The notes: generated from the letters alone by a model not told the origin. DNA of 64,000 bases from Lepeophtheirus salmonis (GCF_016086655.4 NC_052138.2:18476001-18540000); one strand, 5' to 3'. Shown: positions 37,636 to 49,556, counted from the stretch's first letter. Made by a program: numbers and translations.

Positions 37636-37806
37636 GAGTGACGTAGCTAAGTGGACAACGCACTCAGAAATAATTATTATCTGGATCTTTATAAGCGTAG
37701 GTTCGATTCACAGTCTCTCCTACAGAAGGAACTATACATTCAAATGTCCGATGGATAGAATATTTGTAATATTAAATGTTTATTTATACTTAATCAGTAC
37801 AATTTA
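37636..37806 (+). repeat. tRNA-derived SINE
   Basis: The start GGAGTGACGTAGCTAAGTGG carries a box A-like promoter (TAGCTAAGTGG, 37644-37654). A perfect-looking box B (GGTTCGATTCA, 37700-37710) follows about 46 bases later, as in tRNA genes with a long variable arm. The downstream part (CACAGTCTCTCCTACAGAAG, then TACTTAATCAGT) matches two other copies at 46251-46405 and 49196-49432. Because the sequence continues past the tRNA-like head into a shared body, it is a retroposed SINE rather than a tRNA gene. Pol III transcription is an inference from the boxes. Confidence 0.75.
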
Positions 37807-40800
37807 ATTTTGTTTATATATAACAAAATTACTCTAGAGATAGTTAAATCCCCCAACAAATTACAAACAAAAGAAGAAAGATTTTTTGTGACTACCTTAA
37901 TATACGATTGTATTCTGTTTCTACCACAAAAAGCAATCTAGATGGATTTTTTTAATCTTAAATAAATACACAATCATAAGAACAAGAGCTGTTAAAAAAA
38001 TATTGCAGCTTCATTGTTATTGTTTTGATTTGTTTTTGCGTGATTTATAAAAAAATACATATATGAATCATTTCAAAGAAATGAAAAAAAAAAAAAAAAA
38101 AAAATTACTGGAGTCATATTGCCGTCTTTCTCTTTGGGAGTCCTTGATTCAAATCAATAATAAAACAATAGAATCAAATACATACATTATCCTATAACTC
38201 TATTAATTTGTTAACAAACTTATAAAAAATTTAAGAGCATACAAGCCAAAATCAATGTGAGTATCTTTTTTGGTTTCAATCAAGTCGTAAATAAACATTT
38301 TATGCAGAGTAAACAAGTTGTCTATAAATGTACTTTTGTATATTTTTGGCAATTTTGCACCTTTGTTAGAAGGGATCTTAAAAAATAAGGTCGCACAAAA
38401 TTGATTACAAATTGAAAAATTTATATTACATTTTGCAATCTTCATGCAATTGCAATTTATTACATTCGTAACTGTAATATGTTACTATGACAAGAGTCCA
38501 ATCTATATATTAGCAAGTGGGCTAAATCGGATGAGAAAAATTAATAATAAGAGAAGTTTACCGATGTTTTTCCTTTTTTTTTTAAAAGATCAATTTCTTT
38601 TTTGCAAAAAACAAAACAGCAATAAACACGATGTTAAGGTGATTTAACACATTTATCATGTGTGTAAACAAAATAAATTTCTAAGAACTTTGCATAATAT
38701 AATCTTCAACACCTCAACAATTTTCCTTTTCAAAATAAAGAGTTTGTGAAATTTAAAGAGTTTCTTGTTTGGGGTAGATAAAATGCCACGGATGTCATTT
38801 CCGTAATTTCAAAATGTCATTTATCATAGCATTTTTAATCATACAAGACATCAGCTGATTAATCGGTTACGGAGGGTGTTCTTCGCTAAAAAAATAGGTT
38901 TCTATATATTGATTGAGTCCACATGGGATATTTGTAAACAAAGCGATTAGAGAGTAACTTCCTGCGTGATAATGTTGTTTAACATAAAATATTATACTGT
39001 ATACAACTCTGTAAACTCTCAAAACTATTCTTAGTATGGCCATTTTTTTAAACAACACGTTGAAACAACAAGCTACGATGCTCACACCACATTCAGGAGA
39101 ATATTTTTGTTTTGCTTGCTCACCCCCTATTTTGGAAATGACATGTCATCTTTTCGAACATATGAAAAATAAAACATTGAAACAATAGGCGTTGTCCCAA
39201 GGAATAGAAACTCAGATTTGATATTGTCTCTAAAGATCTTGTGTTTAATATAATATAATATGACTAATTAATGAGATTGAATCATTATTTCTTGGAAATC
39301 ACAGCTTCTTTATGATATGTTAAAGTAAAAAGTCATATATAACACTGTTATTATGAATGAAACACAAATTTAATTTTTGCAAACTTAACATTCTGTGTGA
39401 ATCCCGAAGATTTACCATTTTGCTTATTATGAAGTGATGCAGGCTTTGCACTACATAGAAACATATTTATTTTATTGTATTTTATATTACCTACATTATC
39501 AGCTAATAATACAACAAAAACTGCGACAAATAAGATATTTCATAGACTCGTATTTTAAACATGGGTAGTTCAAATTCTGGGGAAATAAAAATGTATGCTT
39601 ATTCATACAGATATAATGATGTTAAATATTAAGGACACGCCCAAATTGGACGATCAGCTTTTGCTCAATAATTTCATGATAGATATCAGCAAATGTCATT
39701 TTAATCAATCAATCTTCACCCATTTTTATAAGAATGTTAAATACTTTAAATAGTCCTGAATTAAGGTTAATAGAGTAATGTTCTGTGAAGGAAAAATACT
39801 TGAAAGTTTTACTAATCTAATTCATAATGGTAAACTTATGTTTTTTACTATAACATTACTAAAAATTATACTTTCTATTGGACCTTCTTTAATTATCAAA
39901 AACAGCGACGGAACAGGACTAATTTTAACCCCCGTATGAAGGATCGATACAACTCTATGAATTTATACATTCTTTGTTGGATATGACCATAATATACTCT
40001 TAATGTTCATATAACTTTTATAAATATGTCTATTCAAAACTATCTCACCAAATAAAATTAACACTTTATTAAGAAGCATTTATTTCCTTGGTAATTTGTT
40101 ATTAAGTACCCAAATATTAGGAGAGAATAAAATGATCCCACCCATTGTTTTTTATTGCAATCTCCATTTCCTGAATATGTAGAAATAACTATTTCATAAA
40201 ATTTACATAGATATTTTCCAGAACAGTACATAATAAATATCGGTTCCAGGTAATTTTGCCACAACTTTTTTTGCTTTTGCTAATATTATTACATACATTT
40301 TTGTTTTGTTGAAATTTCTGTATTGGAGACTATTAGTATATGTATATCGAAAGAACTCATTGACTTGAGTCATCTAAATTAATCATAGTTATAATCTTAG
40401 TTGATACATTAAGAAACTCTATCAATAAAAAGAAAGGAATGTTTCGATAGTAAAACTTAAAGTTAAAATTATAACCTATAAGATAAAAACAGAAAAACGT
40501 GACTAATCTGTCATACGGCGAAAACTCTAAGAGGCGAAAATGTATGAGGCAAAATTTCCGGTAATGTTAATATTGAGTTATTGTAAACTATTTACATAAA
40601 GACCTTGTTTATAAAATTAGCTAAGTTGAGTTCTGAAGAATGTTCCTCTTAATACTAAGATAAGATTTCCAAAATTGGAGCCAGTTTGAAAAATATTTAG
40701 AGAGTTCAGCTGCCTTAAAGTTTTAAAAATGTACTCTTTTCAAGTAAAAGTTGTGCTTTTTTTATATTTATTCTTACTATTTACTACACATTTCGGTTTT

Positions 40801-42020
40801 TTATATATTATAAAGAAATATATTTAATTAAAATTGCTATTATTTATACTTAGTAAATTTTCATGAGAAATTTGTATTTATATGTTCAAAACAACGATAA
40901 TTTCAGTTAAATTAATTATAGCCTTTTGCCAATCTATTTATTTCTTAGCGTATCGCAATTATTCAATATTATATATACCAAAATTTACAAATACATATAT
41001 TTATAAACTAAAAAGACCTTGATGACTTTTTTAAAGAGCTTTATTTTCAGAAAAGCCAAATTTTATTAAATAAACCAGAAATGTTTTTAAATAAAAAGTT
41101 TAAAAAGGATATTTATTGAGTTACTGATAAAGAAATGATCTTTGAAGTCGTTTGAGGTCAAGGGAAACAAATAACTGAACCATATTTGTCTATTTTCTGA
41201 GACCCTAAACACCCAACAATTCGAAAGTTAAATTAAGCTCAACCCTAATGTACATGTCTTTTTTGATATAATGACTTTTTCCCAAAATGGTATTCTTTAT
41301 TTTTATCATATTTATGATTCAGATAAGTTTGTAAGAATTACATTGTAATAAATCTTAAGATACTTATGTTTTTGTTTTCTTTGTTCTAGTTAAGATTTGT
41401 TGGAGTAGTTATTGTACCTACTTATGCGAATATAAGTGCATACAAGTTTTAAGGCATTACAGTTGATGAATTGCACATCCTGCAATTCCCTTCCCTAAAA
41501 ATAAATCCCACTAAAATGTTTGTCGGATTTACTGACATGAAAGTTCACGCGCGTTAAAATGAGGAACTCCTTCAATAAATATGTAATAGTATATTTACAT
41601 AATTTTGCACCATATATTTATAAAGTGGATTTATGAAGAGCGTGGAAAAAGCCATATTGAATGTAGTGGAAATGCGGTTTTTAAATTATACTTTTCTGAC
41701 AACCATTTAATGGTCTTATATTTGATCGATAAACGAAATAAAATATGATATTTCTTTGGTGCAAAATCCTGTGAAATGAGAAATGTCGAGGACAATAAAT
41801 AAAATAAGTACTCATTTTTTCAATTGTACAAACATAAGCGACTAGAAATGATACTAATACATTTTTTTTTTGTAACTTGATCATAATTTCCTTGAAATAT
41901 AGTGATTTATCCAGAAATCTGTTTGTGATGCATAAATTGGTTGTATAATAATATTATTTTTAAATAATATTTGTCTAACAAACGTTTTTATTTTTTCTTA
42001 CGAAAAATATTTTTTAGAAT
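37807..42020. other. AT-rich noncoding spacer
   Basis: No gene or well-defined transposon seen in 4.2 kb. It holds a 21-A run (38084-38104) and a short RepA-like fragment at 40676-40725 (GAGCCAGTTTGAAAAATATT, AGAGAGTTCAGCTGCCTTAA). The open frames at 38203-38445, 38867-39085, 40058-40264 and 41681-41884 have no similarity to any family I know. Confidence 0.45.
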
Positions 42021-42028
42021 GTGAAAAT

Positions 42029-42316
42029 TAGTGTTGGGTTTCCTGGTATTGGAAATCCTAGACCAGTATAAAAACATTATAATTATAAGTAATTTGGTCA
42101 AAGTTTGTTCTGAACTGGTCACGTAGTTAAATATAGTCTATAATACAATAGGATTTTTTGGTGTAGAATTGGACATTTTACAGAGAAAAAAACTTTTATT
42201 TAACAAAGGAAATTTAGCTCCGCAGTCTGTATTTCCGTCTGGATGGATAATTTGATCCTATGGGCCAAGAAAAAATTGCTTAAAACCGAACTAGTAAAAA
42301 TTCACTCTCAACACTA
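42029..42316. mobile_element. hAT-like MITE, 288 bp
   Basis: The ends TAGTGTTGGGTTTCCTGG and, reversed, TAGTGTTGAGAGTGAA are inverted. The flanks GTGAAAAT (42021-42028) and TTGAAAAT (42317-42324) match 7 of 8, a typical hAT-size target duplication. No reading frame. Short TTGGTC/TGGTC words inside recall the possible element at 11227-11702. Confidence 0.78.
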
Positions 42317-42469
42317 TTGAAAATGACAGGGAATAATTATTTTGTTTTTTCGTAAGCTATTATTCCAAAATTCAATTATTCTCTTTTAATTTCAATACCA
42401 AGTTATGTCACATATGTCATATATGTCACAGCAGTGTGTAAAAATAAATTAAACCAAAAATGTACGTGG

Positions 42470-42725
42470 TATTCCTTCCATTTTGAATAATGTTTGGGAG
42501 GCAGTCATGAAAGGATAAATATACCTTAGAGACTGTATATAGCAAGGGCATATCCGATGTCGATCCTCAATTCGACTCTGAGTCCAGCAAGGACTTAAAC
42601 TTTTAACTCCTTTACAAACCCTTATTGTTACTCTCCTTGTCTTTTATGAGCACACACTTTAAACGTAGATTTTCCCTTCTCAAAAATTAAATAATAATTA
42701 TAGCTGCTTTAGGAAATAAAAAAGA
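42470..42725 (+). repeat. RepA copy, head shortened
   Basis: Contains TTGGGAGGCAGTCATGAAAG, GATGTCGATCCTCAATTCGA, CTCTGAGTCCAGCAAGGACT, TGTTACTCTCCTTGTCTTTT, ATGAGCACACACTTTAAACG, CTTCTCAAAAATTAAATAAT and AGCTGCTTTAGGAAATAAAA. Confidence 0.62.
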
Positions 42726-43979
42726 CTGTCCAGATTCCCAATTAGAAAAAGTCACTTCCACATTTTTATTCATATTTTATACACCTTTGGAAATAAAATG
42801 TGAAATTAGTAGAAGATAGGTCGATTCAGGCATTTTGTAGATCTCTTGAGCTAATTAATCATGACTATCTCTTTAAGAAAAATGTTCATTTGATAACAAG
42901 GGAAGCTTAAAATCTTTTATTTTATCCTATAATAATCAAATTTCCCTGAAGACACGCAAAGTTTAGTTGGGTAAAAACAAAATAGATGTATTACAATCAA
43001 AAGGGAATCAATGTAACAATGAATTTCAGGACTATAAACAGGTAAATCCCTCCTGTCTTATATTTACTTCCATTATCAAACGCATACTTTTCCAAACAAA
43101 ATATTTGTTTGTCAAAAATCACTCAAAAACCAAATATGTATTATAGTATACCTCTGATTTATGTATCTCATACAAATATTCAAATAAAGCAGTACAATTT
43201 AAAGGAAACTGCAAGCCATTAAGAGCATATTTGGGATAAATCTAAACAATTTTGACAAAACGTTAAGAAGACAAATTTAACAAATAACTTTTTTTTGAAT
43301 TGTCAACAATGAAAGTGGTTTATTTCAAACTGTGATAAAAGATATTAAACAATTACATTCATTTTTGAAAAATAAAAAGTTTCATTACATCATTTTAGTC
43401 GTCGGGGTGTTGTATCTCTTCATAAAAATTATTTTGTAGTTACAAGCCTGAAGGAAATATGAAGAAATTAGGGGGTCTTCAGATTATTTCCAACACTTTA
43501 TTTTGTAGATGGAATTAAAATAAAATTTATTTCCAGACAATATTGAAATTGATTTATATTTTTTGTAAAGGTTATTTATTACAAAAAATTCTTATGATTC
43601 CTTGTTGTCATGTCTCACATAATAATATATGTAGATATAATTGGTGTACATAAAACGTCTAACCCATAACAACCATAAAAACAGGCCTAATTTCATAAAA
43701 TTGATTTCTATGAAAGATAAAAACTTTTTTTTTCTTCGAATAAAGAAAATAACAAAGTCGACTAGACACCTATGGAGTTCAAGGTTGAACTCTTAACGTA
43801 CAAAAATTTCATATCTTTGTAAGTTCTGCTCAATACCCATATATATATATATAAATATAGACTATAAATAGATGTACCAATTACATTTGTACGTATAGAC
43901 AACTAATCATAAGTAAATTACTACAAATGATGTATGTTTGTATCTACATAATATATAGACATTAATAATCTTCTCCTAA
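42726..43979. other. Noncoding spacer
   Basis: AT-rich; no feature recognised. Confidence 0.5.
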
Positions 43980-44420
43980 GAAGGACCATTATCCAATGGA
44001 AGAATTGTTAGTTACCACCACGCCCTTTGCGCTCTCATCGTTGCCAATTGTTTTTTAACCAATTTATTTAGTTGATACTAAATATCAACTATATTTTTTT
44101 TAGCTTGCCACAACCGAAAACTGGAATATGAACATTCAATGTACATATTATTATGTTTTTGAAAGACGGAGTGAGTTAATAAGAGAGAATATTCTCAAGG
44201 TCAATCTTCGTCGAGCTTCCTTGTCGCAAAATCAAGGAAATATATTATTTAGTTGTGTGCTTGCTTGCTTGCTCACCCATGTTTCACTTCTGCTTCGTCA
44301 AGAGCAACTCCAACAACACCTACTCCATAAAGTGTTTGGGGAGGGTTTTGTCTTCTCCGTTTTTTGAAAACCCTCTGCACCAATGGTGCAAAGTTTTGCA
44401 AATGGGGGAATCACTTTTTA
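43980..44420. other. Unassigned GC-richer stretch
   Basis: Base composition is visibly less AT-rich than the surroundings, and two overlapping open frames occur on the + strand (44128-44367 and 44255-44494, 79 codons each). Neither translation shows a domain, signal peptide or similarity that I recognise. It could be an untranslated exon or promoter region of the receptor gene about 5 kb downstream, a worn transposon or chance. I found no convincing splice pair linking it to the exon at 49557. Confidence 0.3.
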
Positions 44421-44784
44421 TTCATTTACATAATAATAATCTAATTATATGCTTTTTGTTGAGTCTTTTTAAAACCTATGTTACTTTCCTGTAGGTTTTA
44501 TTTGCCCCAAAAACATAGATTTTCTTTCAATTGTGTTCCAGCTTTGTAGTAGATTATTAATTTATCATATTCCTCCAGTGTTCCATTTTTTTTTTTGGGA
44601 GGATACTTCAATAGTTTTTGAGTCATTAACAAAATCGAGAATCAATTATCGAGGTTTAAAAGAATGATACCTATGGATTCTGTTTATTTATCTCCTCCAA
44701 AAAAGGGAGATGGAAAAGAAGTGGGATAGTGTTTATTATATATGTGTAAAAGACATATCTTGCTATAAAATAATTTAAATATCA

Positions 44785-45225
44785 TACATTGTTGGGCAGC
44801 AAAACGTGGACTGTTAATTAAAGTTAATTTTATCATTAATATACGAAGGCTTACTGATTATTTCTTGAAATTCTGATTCGACCATTATTTTTGTATAAAC
44901 TAATTATAATAAACATTGAGGTTGTTTTATGAACATTGTAAAGCGGTCTAAGAGTATATTTTTAAGTGGCCAAGATGAAGAAGGACGGAGAAGACCTCTC
45001 CAGCAATGCAGAATTTAAAGATAAGAATATTAAGGAAGACCCTACCAAATTGATGAATTGCCTCGCCAACAACTTCTTCGTCACTACTAGGACCATCGGA
45101 AGAGCTTTGGAGAATGACTTGGTATGGTCCTCATACACGAGGATCCCTGAAAATAAAAATAAAAAACATAGAAGTATATCTAGAGCAACCTCTGAAGTAC
45201 ATGTTTTGCTACGCAACTCTGTATA
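44785..45225 (+). mobile_element. Deleted Tc1/mariner, about 440 bp
   Basis: The left end TACATTGTTGGGCAGCAAAACGTGG and right end TTTTGCTACGCAACTCTGTATA match the terminal repeats of the element at 26977-28172 (GGCAGCAAAACGTGGACT is shared almost exactly). The + strand frame from 44966 (91 codons) holds only the N-terminal DNA-binding part: MKKDGEDLSSNAE, IKEDPTKLMNCLANNF, TTRTIGRALENDL, SSYTR. It then runs straight into the right terminal repeat, so the whole catalytic region is gone. A product of the open frame could in principle bind ends but not cut; expression is not shown. Confidence 0.8.
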
Positions 45226-46019
45226 TCCTCTACAAAACTAAAAACCTGAATATTATTTTATACAACTACTATGATAGATTATTAATTAACATGTATAAAA
45301 TATAGTGGTTGAAAAAGTATTCCATTTGCTCATTGGTTATTCAAATATAAAAAATACGAAAGCCAAATAAAGTTATATAATAGTAAATTATGTAATATAT
45401 TTTTAGTGTGGCTAAACACCCTAAGGAAGTACTCCCGTTTGGATTTAAGTAATGGAGGGTTAATTAAGTGTAATTGAACGTCAATTATGATCCCTCACTC
45501 ATGGTCAAAAGCACATATCGATAGGGGCGGGGATCCATCGATGATTGATTTATTGCAAATTTGAACAGAAAACAAAAGTGCTGATTGGATTCACTAACAA
45601 TAAGCTCTTTTGATTTATGTTTCATAAAAGAACAAGAAGAGAAATAATAGTCTTGTATTGAGTATTTCTTTTTTTAGAGGAAGGACCCAATGTACAATAA
45701 TGATATATAAATATACAGAGTGGCTTTTTTTAAACAGTCTCATTAGTCAATTTAAAATAAGTCAAACTTATATGAGCTGATCGAAAAATTATACTAATAT
45801 ATTTTGGATCGACGTACCTCAGTGTCAATTAGGTGTTAATCCTAATCATTTTTAGCGTACGAGTTATTGTTGTTGTCCGTAACCTGAACAGTGTTATTTA
45901 TTTTCAAAAGCTGTTATCATTATACTTGAGGAGTGACCATTTAATTAGAAAGTATATGCACCAATATGTTGAATGAATGAAGGAGAGTAACGCTGATGAT
46001 TATAAGTATATGGCCTTGT
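45226..46019. other. Noncoding spacer
   Basis: No gene recognised. A RepA-like tail word (AGGAGAGTAACGCTGATGAT) sits near 45983. Confidence 0.45.
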
Positions 46020-46190
46020 TTGCTTTAGAGTATAATTGAGGATAGAAAATGGAGGATTTCATGCATATGTCGATGCTTGATTTTGGGTTGAACTTTTTTT
46101 TATTTCCTTCATTTAAAAGCTCCTCACAGCTAATTTAATGAAGCTGCTCCTCTCTCTTAAACATTCTTCAAATGGTCATATTTACCATCT
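46020..46190 (-). repeat. RepA fragment
   Basis: The minus strand reads TATGACCATTTGAAGAATGT, TTAAGAGAGAGGAGCAGCTT and CATTAAATTAGCTGTGAGGA, the head of RepA, then fades. Confidence 0.5.
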
Positions 46191-46250
46191 TAAATTTCTG
46201 GGTTTGTTTTTATAGTTACATACAGAAAATGCTTACAATTTATAACATAA

Positions 46251-46405
46251 CCCATGTGTGTAGGTTCGATTCACAGTTGTTAGTAGAAAAAGAAATATAT
46301 ATCATGTATATTGACTTCAAAGACAATTCCTATGTCAAAATGTTTACCCATATTTCATCGTTTCAACTCGTGGCCAAATAAAGAAACATTTAAAAAAATA
46401 AAAAT
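46251..46405 (+). repeat. tRNA-derived SINE, 5'-truncated
   Basis: Begins around CCATGTGTGTAGGTTCGATTC, with the box B word GGTTCGATTCA at 46263-46273. It continues with the same body as the copy at 49196 (AGAAATATATATCATGTATA, TTGACTTCAAAGACAATTCC) and ends in an A-rich tail, ACATTTAAAAAAATAAAAAT. Box A and the first part are missing. Confidence 0.65.
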
Positions 46406-46439
46406 TTAAGTGTGTAAAATAAGATATACAATGATTATT

Positions 46440-46830
46440 TAAAAAGGCCACCTAGGGTCTTGATGGCCCTGTCCACACACTATATTACCTGCATAGTTTT
46501 TGTGTAAATTTTGTCTCAAGATTTGGTATATAGTCCAAAAGATTTTCCTTGCTGGATCGGAAAACTTTATCAGCCTTCCTCTGAACTATTGGTTACATTG
46601 AAAAATTCAGGTGGGTCAGTGTTGGTGACGAAAATGACCAACTCAATTTGTTTCAAAAGTTTTTCAATTCATTTTTATACAGGGACTGTACTTTCAGTGC
46701 GGTTTGAGGAGGCGTTCAATTCAATTAGAATCAAACATTCCTATTTGAGAAGATTTAACGTACCCATGGCAGTACACTCGTCTTCAAACACTCCAAAAAT
46801 ACATCTTGGCTGATTTCCACACTGTATGGA
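46440..46830 (-). pseudogene. Tc1/mariner transposase C-terminal remnant
   Basis: The minus strand gives, with many stops, SVLPWVR and FSNRNV (about 46765-46725), TPPQTALKVQSLYKNELKNF (about 46705-46645), WSFSSPTLTHLNFSM (about 46640-46595, the usual SSPDLNPLDF block with the third catalytic Asp replaced) and IVQRKADKVFRSSKENLLD (about 46590-46530). The DNA-binding half is absent. The + strand open frame 46511-46813 is simply the antisense of this relic. Confidence 0.65.
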
Positions 46831-47333
46831 ATCCAATGTTGGTTTACCATTATGACATCATTTCTTAATCTTTCTATTACTATATTGTCTCTTTTGTTCA
46901 ATTGAAGGGGTAAAGATGAAACAAACTTTATTTACATTGAAACAACAAATATTTGTCATCAAGTCAAATAAAGCATCAATCGTAATAGTAGTGGTGATAT
47001 TTGTCATTGAAAATTAAGGAGTCATATAGGAAAATAATTTACTGAGCCAAAAACTAACTTTGTAAGAAAATTCTATCAAAGTTACAAAAACTGAAAAAAA
47101 TAAATTTTTAAATCATCTTAAAACACCCCCTAATTTGATGTACTATGTATGTAACTACTGGGGTTTCTATTTTTGATAAGAAGGCATAGATAATATTTAT
47201 AAATGCATTTATTCATACCTATATGCATTATACATTTGTAATGTATGTAAATATGCAAATGTCCTTACATATGTAAAAGAAATTATATTCTTTTTTATTC
47301 ACGCTTTGAAACTTGACACAGAGAGCTTTATCG

Positions 47334-47736
47334 CAAGGGCGTCTGCAGGGAGTGGGCTAGAGGGGCTGTAGACCCCCAAAAAAAAAAAAAAAAAAAAAAA
47401 AATATCCAAATTAACAAAAAGTTTAATTATTCATAAAAAACTCCAAAAAATTTAATTTTAGTGTGAATTGCTACGGTTTTTTGAAATTTCGTTCCAATTT
47501 TTTTTTTTTTGTGAATAGCTATAAATTTTCGAAATTTAATATTTTTAATAAAAATTTTAGGTTTTTTGTAAATTTTTGAATTTTTTACAACAAAAATTAA
47601 TTTTTTGTCAGCAGCGATAGATTTTTGACACTTCTTTTCAAAAAAATAATATTTAAAATTTAATTTTTGAATATTTTATTTCAAAAACCAAGCTCCTCCC
47701 CTCAAAAAAAAATATATCATCCTGTTGACACCCCTG
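47334..47736 (+). repeat. RepB copy with 25-A run
   Basis: Starts CAAGGGCGTCTGCAGGGAGT, runs through GGGGCTGTAGACCCCC into 25 A's (47378-47402) and an A/T-only interior, and ends CCTGTTGACACCCCTG. Reversed, the right end reads CAGGGGTGTCAACAGG, matching the left end CAAGGGCGTCTGCAGG at 12 of 16 positions, so it has inverted ends like a MITE. No target duplication seen. Confidence 0.62.
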
Positions 47737-49195
47737 TATTGTAATAATTATTCCGTAAAATTATTATATACATCTAGCAAACTATGAAGATAAATTTTAG
47801 TTTAATTTCTTGAGATGTATGTGTCCGTCAAAACAAAAGCACGCTATAAAGATTTTTCTCAAAATTTAGTGTGAATATATTTTGTATTCTTGCACGATTT
47901 ATCGTTCATTTCTATCAAAATTTTATTCATATGGAGGCAATAAAAATGAACTAATAGTAGTCAAAGATGGTTTTCACAATAAAAAAATTAGAAAATGACA
48001 TATTATATTTGCAAGGGGTCATGTTGGGTTAATGAAAGTATCTCAAATAAAATAAAGGTTCTCAAGAATAGCAAAAACGCTCGTAAATCTTAAGTCATTC
48101 CTCAAATTTGAGTACAACTCTATAATAAACTCAAATTTGTTAAATATTGGAATGTAAAGCTCGAACATTAAGTAAAAATATATAAAGAGATATATATTCT
48201 CCTTTTTTTGATTTTTGTTCAAGATTATTTTTATATCGACGCACCACATGTGTATAATGTAAAAACTCTTAAGAGTCTATTTAGTTTGTTTAAGAAATAG
48301 TTTTATATAAGGATTAGAGATATTTAAGTACCGAAAGTTATAGTATCGATATTAGTAGTAATTATTTTATAAATATCGTTATTTATCAAATTCAGAGTTG
48401 TTGTTTTTTTTTTTTTTTTTAATAACGTAGATATATTTAAATATATCCAATAAAATAAAAAAAAGCAAAAAATAAACTAAAGTATGATATTTCATAATTT
48501 GCATATAATATTTTTTTTATATAAATTAGACTTATATTATCAACCATAATCATTTTATAAATTTAAAAAAAGCAAAGTTCGTCTGTCTCTCTGTAAAAAT
48601 ATTCCCTTTTAACAACGAGAGTATGTTTCTAAGCCTGATAGGATCAAATTAAAATAAAAGGGAGAGGTACATATACAAAATACGGAATATGACTTTAGAT
48701 TAGATTTAGCAACAAGCCCATGTAGCTAAAGCTGAACGCTTCATATTTAAATAGAAAAATAAATTGTGTACATATCTATATTATTAAAGCAATAATTTGT
48801 ATCTATTTTTCTCTATTCATCGACCCCTAATAATTACGAACAATGTCGAGTGGTCCCGCCAGTAATTCATAATTAATTACATTATAAATCATAGCTATAA
48901 GTATTCACATAGGTAAAAGATCGTTTATGAATAGTGAAATGTAAAATGTACTGACTCTTTCCTTTTTAATGTGTGGATATTATACAGCTTAATAAGTAAT
49001 AATTTGAGTTCAATGTTCAGAACTCTAAATAAATCAAAAACAGACAGAAAAAGAGATTTGCAGGTATTTTAGTCTTACTTTTCTTGCATAAGTCTTAGAA
49101 AGGAACAACCTCATGACAACAACCTACTATTAAAAAAAACATAAATATATAAAACAAATTATGTATGGATGTTTAGCAATATATAAGTAAACTAA
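47737..49195. other. AT-rich noncoding spacer
   Basis: Contains a 17-T run (48404-48420). The upstream exon(s) of the receptor, including its signal peptide, were looked for here and not found. Confidence 0.45.
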
Positions 49196-49432
49196 CGGAA
49201 CGACGTAGCTAAATAGACAGCCCCCGTTTCAGGAGGAATTATTCTCTTGAACTCAATGTGCGTAGGTTTGCACCTTAGTCGTTCCTAGAGAAGGAAATAT
49301 ACTTTATGTATATGGACTTCAATGAATATTCCTAGGCAAGATAGAGTAAATATTATAACATAATTTTTACTTATTACTTAATCAGTGGAACTCCATCTGA
49401 CTAATTAAGGAACATTAAAAAAAATAAAAGTA
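49196..49432 (+). repeat. tRNA-derived SINE
   Basis: The head ACGGAACGACGTAGCTAAAT includes a box A-like word (TAGCTAAATAG, 49206-49216). Box B is decayed (GGTTTGCACCT, 49265-49275). The body AGAGAAGGAAATATACTTTA, ATGGACTTCAATGAATATTC and TTACTTAATCAGTGGAACTC matches the other two copies, and an A-rich tail (AACATTAAAAAAAATAAAAG) ends it. It lies about 125 bp upstream of the receptor exon at 49557. Confidence 0.72.
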
Positions 49433-49556
49433 AATTAAAATATTTCTTTCTTTTTCTCAATTAATTTTTGCTTTAACTATTATTGTTTTTATTGAATATC
49501 TAATTGACTTTATGCAAATCATCTCAATAGAAAGGAATTTTTTCTTCTATTTAAAG

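Noticed and set aside
37640..37712. A tRNA gene
   Set aside because: Box A and box B are present, but the same sequence continues into a body shared with two other copies and the arms do not obviously pair as a complete cloverleaf. A SINE fits better.
46511..46813. 100-codon + strand open frame
   Set aside because: It is the antisense of a mariner/Tc1 C-terminal transposase relic readable on the minus strand.
47378..47402. Poly(A) tail of a processed pseudogene
   Set aside because: The run lies inside RepB, and no upstream coding or transcript-like sequence was seen.
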